This document shows, piece by piece, positions 7,428-12,867 of a stretch of 12,867 nt of DNA (positions are counted from its first letter, which is position 1; each line of letters opens with the position of its first letter). The translations under genes were made by a program, and so were the position numbers. Location of the stretch: NCBI GenBank assembly GCA_030043155.1, contig JASHYE010000143.1, forward strand, positions 1-12,867. Direction: 5' to 3'. The notes under the pieces were generated by a model that worked only from the letters and a program-made list of their open reading frames with translations, had not been told where the DNA came from and made no database searches. The stretch is from Candidatus Acidiferrales bacterium. Its GTDB lineage: Bacteria > Acidobacteriota > Terriglobia > Acidoferrales > UBA7541.

Positions 7428-7888
7428 GATGCGGACTCTCCGGTCGCTCGCAGCGCCCAAATCATTTCACGCAAGTCTATGACTTCGATTTCGTCAGGTC
7501 CGATGGATAGCAGGCCGGCGACAAATGGTCGATTTTCATCAAGCTCTGGTTTTGCGGGGGTCATCGAACCCGTAGACACAAGTTCGCACTCGCCAGCTAC
7601 GGGAATAGCGCATAAATCGCGCGATTCGCCGATCTTCCATTCAACAATCAGATAGAAACGCATTCCTGGCGCATCCGGCTCGTTGAACAGCTTATTGGCA
7701 TCGTAGACTGGCACAATCCGATTGTGCTGAACAATTACGCCTGAAATCCACGGAGTCTTGTGCGGGAAATTCTGGAGACGCTGTGGCGACGCCAGTTCAA
7801 CTACGAAATCCGCCGCAAAAGCGATGCGCCTGGTTCCCATCGGCAGCAGGACGAATGACCTTGGCGTCGTTTCCACGCAAACAGTCAT
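7424..7888 (-). CDS. cheW: CheW-like adaptor, short form
   Basis: CheW proteins couple chemoreceptors to CheA in the membrane-bound array. This 154-residue protein is essentially one CheW domain: FVLLPMGTRRIAFAADFVVEL at the N-terminus, WISGVIVQHNRIVPVYDANKLF in the middle, FYLIVEW as a central strand, and FVAGLLSIGPDEIEVIDLREMI at the end. The middle block keeps the G..V....IVPV.D frame, but the usual Arg-Gly before it is replaced by Gln-His-Asn, so contacts with receptor or CheA may differ from textbook CheW. The ATG overlaps the stop of the preceding CheW gene as ATGA, and its own stop overlaps the next gene the same way. It is the second of two unlike CheW genes in the operon. Membership in the family is well supported; the partner is unknown. 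Confidence 0.8.
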   Translation of the reverse strand: MTVCVETTPRSFVLLPMGTRRIAFAADFVVELASPQRLQNFPHKTPWISGVIVQHNRIVPVYDANKLFNEPDAPGMRFYLIVEWKIGESRDLCAIPVAGECELVSTGSMTPAKPELDENRPFVAGLLSIGPDEIEVIDLREMIWALRATGESAS

Positions 7889-8439
7889 TTTGCTTTCTCC
7901 ATGGAATCTTCGGCAGCGCTACCGACCAAAGCCTTCGAATACTGGACAGAAGCAGGGTCCGCATCCAATTCAGCTACTTCCCGAGGGGACAAGAACCCTG
8001 AAGGACTCACCACAGGAACGACATTTTCTCCGAAAATGGTCACTCCTCGGTACCACGTCCGTTCCGGGCCGCAGAATCCAGCGGGCAAGCTCATCAGGAT
8101 TCTCATTGTCTCCATGCCGTCAATCGAATCCACCAATACTCCGACCCTGCTATCTCGAAGCAAGATCACCTGCGCGGGTCGTGATGCGCTTAGACCGAAA
8201 TGTACCCAACCGCTGACAATGTAAGTGGCTCCGCGTCCGCTGGGCAAGCAATGACGAACCTTCGGTTTAGTGCCAACGGAAATCTCCACCGCACCCGCCG
8301 CAATGCTGTCGGTTGTGCGAATCTCCTGAACGGCATTCGCACCGATCGCAAACATCTGGCCCGAAATGGAAAAGGCAATCACAGGTTCGCTGCGAGACGC
8401 ACGGCGCGAACCTCTTCGGTCGCTCGGCGCGATCTTCAT
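7885..8439 (-). CDS. cheW: CheW-like adaptor, divergent, with basic N-terminus and C-terminal extension
   Basis: The 184-residue product carries a CheW domain at about residues 19-150: VIAFSISGQMFAIGANAVQEIR, then VILLRDSRVGVLVDSIDGME, then WYRGVTIFGENVVPVVSPSGFL. The segment that normally reads G..N.RG...PV.DL is replaced by a longer, unlike stretch (residues 45-88), so this is a divergent member. The first 17 residues are rich in Arg, Ser and Lys, and about 30 residues extend past the domain. The start is set at 8439, not at an upstream ATG at 8463, because 8439 gives the ATGA overlap with the cheB stop seen at most junctions here and has AGGG nine bases upstream (8449-8452). By position after CheB it corresponds to chpC of the Pseudomonas Chp cluster, though sequence similarity to ChpC itself was not tested. 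Confidence 0.75.
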   Translation of the reverse strand: MKIAPSDRRGSRRASRSEPVIAFSISGQMFAIGANAVQEIRTTDSIAAGAVEISVGTKPKVRHCLPSGRGATYIVSGWVHFGLSASRPAQVILLRDSRVGVLVDSIDGMETMRILMSLPAGFCGPERTWYRGVTIFGENVVPVVSPSGFLSPREVAELDADPASVQYSKALVGSAAEDSMEKAK

Positions 8440-9548
8440 GGCAATACACCCTGCGGGGCGCATGCCAGCTGCCTGACGCGGTTTTCAATTGCGCCCGCTA
8501 TATCACCCAGAGGCAGGACTTGAGTTACACATCGTGTTTTGATGACCTCAGCCGGCATACCGAAAATCACCGACGTCTTCTCGTCCTGAACAAATACGGA
8601 ACCGCCCGCAGAATAAATTGCCTGCGCTCCGCGCGACCCATCATTACCCATCCCGGTCAGAACAACGCCAGTTGCCATCGCTCCTGCCCATTCCGCCGCT
8701 GTCTCCATCGCGACATCTGCGCATGGACGGTACCCTGAAATACGATCGCCACTATCGAGCACGATGCGGCCCTTTGCTGAAATCCGTAAATGATGCGAGC
8801 CAGGGCAAACGTACATCACACCGGCCGCGAGCGCCTCATTAGTACACGCCTCCTTTACTTGCAACTCCGTCATACCAGCCAGCTGAAGTGCGTATTGGCT
8901 TGTGAAGCTTGCTGGCATGTGCTGAACGAGCACTACTGCCGCGGGAAGATCTCTTGGAAAATCTGCGGCGAGCTGCATTACTGCTGCCGGTCCGCCGGTT
9001 GATGCGGCAATCACCACCACCGGAAGCCGACCCCCTTCCGGAACCGCAGAGATTCGTTCCTGGGTAGCACTTGCAGAAACCTGACGGCGAGCATCCTCGC
9101 TCTGAGCTTTCCTCCGGCTTGCCGTCCGCACTACGTGGACCTTCGCGGCCATCTTCAACTTGCGATTCAACTCGGTTCCCACCGAATTCATGTCCAGATC
9201 GATTCCACTTGATGGCTTGGAGACAAAATCAATCGCCCCAAGCTCGAGAGCTACCAGCGTGCTCGCGGCTCCGTCACGCGTCTCCGAACTTACGACCACA
9301 ATCGGCCTCGGATTCTGCGTCATGATCTGCTCGGTCGCTTGCAAGCCATCCAGATGAGGCATATTGATGTCCATCGTAATCACGTCGGGCTTCAGTGTTT
9401 GCGCCAGAGTGATTGCCTCATTTCCGTCCCTGGCTTGGCCGACAACCTCCATTTGGGGGTCGGCGCTCACAATGGCATGGAGCACTTTGCGCATAAAGGA
9501 GGAGTCATCTACGAGCAGCACGCGAATTTTCTTTGAGGCGGCGTTCAT
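8436..9548 (-). CDS. cheB: Chemotaxis response regulator protein-glutamate methylesterase CheB
   Basis: CheB removes methyl groups from, and can deamidate, receptor glutamate or glutamine side chains, opposing CheR to give adaptation. The protein has 370 residues, close to the usual 350-370. The N-terminal receiver (8-125) has Asp14-Asp15, phospho-acceptor Asp60 (ITMDINMPHLDG) and Lys111 (SKPS). A linker to about residue 174 is followed by the methylesterase domain with the catalytic triad Ser183 (AASTGGP), His210 (VQHMP) and Asp303 (GMGNDGS). All key residues are present, so it should be active and controlled by phosphorylation from the upstream CheA. The ATG comes 2 bases after the cheA stop, the only junction in the operon that is not an overlap. 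Its stop overlaps the following CheW gene. Its presence with CheR means the unseen receptor is probably methylated. Confidence 0.97.
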   Translation of the reverse strand: MNAASKKIRVLLVDDSSFMRKVLHAIVSADPQMEVVGQARDGNEAITLAQTLKPDVITMDINMPHLDGLQATEQIMTQNPRPIVVVSSETRDGAASTLVALELGAIDFVSKPSSGIDLDMNSVGTELNRKLKMAAKVHVVRTASRRKAQSEDARRQVSASATQERISAVPEGGRLPVVVIAASTGGPAAVMQLAADFPRDLPAAVVLVQHMPASFTSQYALQLAGMTELQVKEACTNEALAAGVMYVCPGSHHLRISAKGRIVLDSGDRISGYRPCADVAMETAAEWAGAMATGVVLTGMGNDGSRGAQAIYSAGGSVFVQDEKTSVIFGMPAEVIKTRCVTQVLPLGDIAGAIENRVRQLACAPQGVLP

Positions 9549-9550
9549 TC

Positions 9551-12526
9551 TCAGCTCACAGGCACAGGCCTACGGTGCTGTCCTGATTTGTCCACTCCGA
9601 AAATTGATGCCACGGCGCTTAGCAGCTGTTCCTCCTGCACGGGTTTTGTGAGGAACGCCACCGCACCCTCTTTCAATGCCCGATCACGATGTTTTGCGCC
9701 CGCACGCGAGGTCACCACCATCGTCGGGATGCGGCGAGTTTCCGGATTTTGTCGCAGATGACTCATCAATTCGTATCCGTTCATGCGCGGCATTTCCAGG
9801 TCAGTGATGATCAAGTGCGCGCCGGACTGCGCGACGAGTTCAGCCGCCTCCAAACCATCAGAGGCGAGCAGCACCCGATAGCCGGCTTTCTCCAACATCC
9901 GGCCAACGAACTTGCGGACGCTGATCGAATCATCGGCGATGATCACTACACGCTCGCCCTGCACCTCATCGATTGCCTCCGTTGGAATACTGCCGGAGGC
10001 CACCGCAGCCGCTCCCGGTGCAAACACGCGAGCTGCTGCAGCTGTTGCGCTCAGGGAAGCATGCTCGGAAAGTTCCTGGGCGACCAAGCGATGCAAATCG
10101 ATAGCGAGGATAAGGCTCCCATCAGGCGCAATCGTCGCACCAGGAAAGAGACGGACATTTCGCAGGAAACCGCCCAGGTTCTTGATCACGACTTCGTCCT
10201 TTCTGAGGACCTCGTCCACAGCAATGCCAACCCGTCGGCCCGCAACCTTCACAATCACCATGCGGAAATAGCCATTCACGGTCTCAAGCAGCGGAAGGCC
10301 CAATCGCGCATCCAAACGAACTACGTCGATAATCTCGTCGCGAACCTTCGTCAGCAGTTTGCCTCCAACATCCTCAATCTCCTCGGGGCGCAAGCGGCGA
10401 ATTTCTTCAACGAACCCCAAAGGCAGAGCAAAGAGCGCAGCACCGCACCGGACAAACAAAGCCTGGGAAATGATGAGCGTCAGCGGGACCTTCAATGTGA
10501 AGCAGGAGCCACGCCCCAATTCTGTCTGGATCTCGATTTCGCCGTTCAGTGCGTCCAGATTCGACTTCACTACGTCCAGGCCGACGCCCCGTCCAGCTAA
10601 TTCCGTTCTCTCGGACGCGGTGGAGAAGCCGGGAAGAAAGAGCAGGTTGCGCAACTCTCGCTCGTTCATTTGCCGCGCTTGCTCGGCGGAAACAAGTCCC
10701 GAGTCCATGGCATGCGCTCGAATCTTTTCTGAATCGATGCCGATGCCATCGTCCTCCACTTCAATAAAAATGTGATTCCCTCGATGATAGGCGCGAACCG
10801 AGACCCGCCCTTTTGGATCTTTGCCTTGCCTGACTCGATCTTCTGGTTTTTCCAGTCCGTGCGCGACAGCGTTGCGAACAATGTGAATCAGAGGATCCGA
10901 AATTTGTTGAATGATGTTGTTGTCCAGTTCAGTGGACGCGCCATTCAAAACGAACTCGGCCTCTTTACCGGAGCTCTTCGCTGCATCTCGAACGGTACGC
11001 AATAACCTCGTGTGGAGGTTTCCGATCGGAACCATCCGCGCTTGGGTGATTTGATCCTGCAAGCGATGCACGAGCTTCGTGAACTCATCAATGTCCGTAT
11101 CAACGCGGGCCATAAAGCCGCCGAGTTGCGCAAGCACCTCATTCACATCCGCGGAAATTTCTGTCAACGATCGAGACAAAATGCTGAAGTCGTCGTACCG
11201 ATCCATCTCCAGCTCAGTGAATTCGCTGAATACATCGTGACGGCCCCCAGCCGACCAGCCGGAGCCCTTCTGGCCGGCGGCGGAAGACAGACCGGGAAAT
11301 TGCGAGCCGATCCAATTGAATTCGTATTTTTCTTGAAATCCGGAGATCTTTTCCCCTAATCGCGATTTTGAGAAATTCAGAATTTCAACAAGCTTTTCCA
11401 ATTCTGCGAGCCGCCCAATCATTCGGGTTCGGTTGATCACCAGTTCGCCGACCGCATTCATCATCTTGTCTAGGCGTTCCAGTGAAACCCGCACGGAATG
11501 GAGTGGCAGCGCATTAGAAGACAAGTCCGGAAGCTTGGCGGATACGCTGCCTTCTTGGTCCGGCCCCGCATCAGTAGCGAGCCCCGCTCCGTCGGCAGCT
11601 GCCTGTACCATCGCACTTCCGATCCCCTCGCTCGACGGAACAGTGGCCGCCTCATTCGGCACAGTCTCCGCAATTCGAGAGAAGAGCAAATCGACCGCTT
11701 CGCGTGCATCTGCATCACTGGCCCACTCGTGATGTAGAAACCTTTTGAGGACGTCAGCAGATTGCAGACACAAATCCGTAATATCCGCGCTCGACGCAAG
11801 CATACCGTCGCGAACCTGGCCAACGAGATCTTCGACACGATGGGCAATTGCTGCGATTCTGTGCAATCCAACCTGCGCTGCTGATCCCTTGATCGTGTGC
11901 ATCGCCCGGAACAGCCGGTTCACCTCGTCCGGAGTCGGCTTGCTCTCCAAGGCCAGCAGACATTCGGTGACGACTTGCAGATGTTCTTCCGCTTCAGGCA
12001 CAAAAAACTGTAGGACTTCATCTGCAACTTCTTCGTCTACCGGCAGTCGGTCATAATACGATGATCTTGACTGAGCTACATGTGGCGCAACTTCAGCCAC
12101 TGGCTGCGATACCTTGAGGCCCGGTACTTCCCCTGACGGAAACGCAAAGGCATAGCGTTGCTTGAATGCCTGAACGTCGGATGCGACTTCTATCCCTGAG
12201 TCGCTGATCTCAAGCAAATCAAACTCGAGCACTGAAATTGCATCGGCGAGAAATTCTGTCAGAGGTGCAATCGTCTCGGAATTGAGAGGTGCGTTGCGCG
12301 TGTACTGAAAAACGTGCGCAAGCTTTCCAGAAATCTCCGAGAAGAGTGGGAAGCCGTATGTCGCCGAAGTTCCAGCGAGCGTATGAGCGGCGATGTATAG
12401 CCGTTCCAGATCCTGCGGATTTGGCTGTGGCTCCTGCAGGATGCTCGCATACTCCCGCAGAAATTGCAGGTGTTCGGAGGCTTCTTGAAGGAAGACCTCG
12501 ATCGCGCCTTTGCCTGGATCGGTCAC
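9551..12526 (-). CDS. cheA: Hybrid CheA histidine kinase (two HPt domains, C-terminal receiver), PilL/ChpA type
   Basis: This 991-residue kinase is the core of the operon. In order: HPt 1 (1-105), where His48 sits in HTLAGTSA and the usual Lys is Ala; HPt 2 (165-285), canonical HTIKGSAAQ with His210; a polar linker with no P2 visible; an expanded dimerisation region (345-510) containing LEMDRYDDFSILSRSLTE, as in PilL/ChpA kinases; the ATPase with N-box HIVRNAVAHG (548-557), DDGIGI (592-597), LPGFSTA (631-637) and GRGVGLDVV (645-653); a CheW-like P5 domain (about 685-820); an Ala-rich linker; and a receiver (860-978) with Asp865-Asp866, acceptor Asp909 and Lys961. All kinase motifs look intact. 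The start is GTG, overlapping the cheR stop as GTGA, with GAAGG six bases upstream. Length and layout differ from flagellar CheA (about 650 residues, no receiver). Confidence 0.96.
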   Translation of the reverse strand: MTDPGKGAIEVFLQEASEHLQFLREYASILQEPQPNPQDLERLYIAAHTLAGTSATYGFPLFSEISGKLAHVFQYTRNAPLNSETIAPLTEFLADAISVLEFDLLEISDSGIEVASDVQAFKQRYAFAFPSGEVPGLKVSQPVAEVAPHVAQSRSSYYDRLPVDEEVADEVLQFFVPEAEEHLQVVTECLLALESKPTPDEVNRLFRAMHTIKGSAAQVGLHRIAAIAHRVEDLVGQVRDGMLASSADITDLCLQSADVLKRFLHHEWASDADAREAVDLLFSRIAETVPNEAATVPSSEGIGSAMVQAAADGAGLATDAGPDQEGSVSAKLPDLSSNALPLHSVRVSLERLDKMMNAVGELVINRTRMIGRLAELEKLVEILNFSKSRLGEKISGFQEKYEFNWIGSQFPGLSSAAGQKGSGWSAGGRHDVFSEFTELEMDRYDDFSILSRSLTEISADVNEVLAQLGGFMARVDTDIDEFTKLVHRLQDQITQARMVPIGNLHTRLLRTVRDAAKSSGKEAEFVLNGASTELDNNIIQQISDPLIHIVRNAVAHGLEKPEDRVRQGKDPKGRVSVRAYHRGNHIFIEVEDDGIGIDSEKIRAHAMDSGLVSAEQARQMNERELRNLLFLPGFSTASERTELAGRGVGLDVVKSNLDALNGEIEIQTELGRGSCFTLKVPLTLIISQALFVRCGAALFALPLGFVEEIRRLRPEEIEDVGGKLLTKVRDEIIDVVRLDARLGLPLLETVNGYFRMVIVKVAGRRVGIAVDEVLRKDEVVIKNLGGFLRNVRLFPGATIAPDGSLILAIDLHRLVAQELSEHASLSATAAAARVFAPGAAAVASGSIPTEAIDEVQGERVVIIADDSISVRKFVGRMLEKAGYRVLLASDGLEAAELVAQSGAHLIITDLEMPRMNGYELMSHLRQNPETRRIPTMVVTSRAGAKHRDRALKEGAVAFLTKPVQEEQLLSAVASIFGVDKSGQHRRPVPVS

Positions 12527-12867
12527 AGTGTGCCTTCGACGAGAGCCGCCCCGCGGTAGATCATTTCACCTGCCGGCTTGCGGTATAGAATGCAATCTCC
12601 GCATACAACGGACTCGAATTTTACCGGCACGCTCGAAACGGACTCTGAATGTCCAAGAAACAAGTAGCCGCCCGGTTCGAGGTATTCATAAAAATGCTGA
12701 ATGAGAGAATTCCGGCGCATTGCTGAAAAATAGATCATGACGTTCATGCAAAAAATGCAATCCAGCCTTCCCAGATAGACGGCCTGCGCCAAATTCATTG
12801 GCGCAAACGAAACCATGCGCCGGATCCTTGGCTTGATTGCATAGTCATTCCCGGCTGCCGAAAAATA
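12523..12867 (-). CDS. cheR: Chemoreceptor glutamate methyltransferase CheR, C-terminal part (cut by window edge)
   Basis: The frame is open to the right edge, giving the last 114 residues of CheR, which transfers methyl groups from S-adenosylmethionine to receptor glutamates. The visible part covers the second half of the methyltransferase domain: YAIKPRIRRMVSFAPMNL, then LDCIFCMNVMIYF (family form D.IFCRNV.IYF, here Met for Arg), then LEPGGYLFLGHSESV near the C-terminus. No C-terminal TPR repeats or other added domains follow; the protein ends about 45 residues after the HSES motif. Its TGA overlaps the GTG of cheA by 4 bases, so it lies in the same operon, and upstream genes of the cluster, probably including the receptor, are beyond the window. 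The ATG at 12816 is internal to the domain and not the true start. Confidence 0.95.
   Translation of the reverse strand, partial: YFSAAGNDYAIKPRIRRMVSFAPMNLAQAVYLGRLDCIFCMNVMIYFSAMRRNSLIQHFYEYLEPGGYLFLGHSESVSSVPVKFESVVCGDCILYRKPAGEMIYRGAALVEGTL
12533..12537 (-). promoter_or_regulatory. Ribosome binding site supporting the GTG start of cheA
   Basis: On the minus strand GAAGG lies six bases before the GTG at 12526, inside the last codons of cheR. Together with the GTGA overlap it supports this non-ATG start and coupled translation. Confidence 0.6.

Noticed and set aside
9689..10600. A 303-codon open frame on the plus strand, opposite cheA
   Set aside because: It lies wholly inside a well-supported kinase gene, has no ribosome binding site or recognisable domain, and its composition is that of an antisense frame of a GC-biased gene.

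Overview
The window reads as a chromosomal segment of a free-living, moderately GC-rich Gram-negative bacterium. My best guess is the phylum Acidobacteriota: the mix of a trpCFBA-tyrA run, a family 5 uracil-DNA glycosylase, a secreted YVTN-type propeller and a DUF4388/PATAN-bearing chemosensory operon fits that group. This is inference from gene content, not a phylogenetic placement. Coding density is high. I see no tRNA, rRNA, CRISPR array, insertion sequence, prophage or long repeat, and no gene-free stretch longer than about 140 bases.

Region 1 (1-3852, minus strand) is an aromatic amino acid operon read right to left: trpC, trpF, trpB, trpA, then the start of a prephenate dehydrogenase (tyrA) cut by the left edge. 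The genes are 3 bases apart or overlap by 4 to 8 bases. Together they turn CdRP/PRA intermediates into tryptophan and begin the tyrosine branch. trpE, trpG and trpD are not here. A good sigma70-type promoter (TTGACA, 17-base spacer, TAGCAT) lies upstream of trpC at 3918-3946.

Region 2 (3990-5823, plus strand) is divergent from the trp operon. It holds a family 5 (UDGb-like) iron-sulfur uracil-DNA glycosylase and an exported beta-propeller protein of unknown role. The propeller gene's start is moved to the ATG at 4774 on the strength of its ribosome binding site.

Region 3 (5872-12867, minus strand) is a seven-gene chemosensory operon read right to left: CheR (5' end off the window), a hybrid CheA with two HPt domains and a C-terminal receiver, CheB, two divergent CheW-like adaptors, a degenerate receiver fused to DUF4388/PATAN, and a receiver with a Pro/Ala linker and coiled-coil tail. 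Five of the six junctions are 4-base stop/start overlaps and the sixth has a 2-base gap, so translational coupling is likely. The order CheR-CheA-CheB-CheW and the expanded dimerisation region of CheA match the Pseudomonas pilK-chpA-chpB-chpC (Tfp, type IV pilus) class. The likely output is therefore control of type IV pili or surface behaviour rather than a flagellum. The receptor is presumably beyond the right edge.

The most unusual element is the pair of terminal regulators. One has lost the phospho-acceptor Asp and conserved Lys but keeps a complete PATAN-like domain. The other is a canonical receiver with no recognised output domain.
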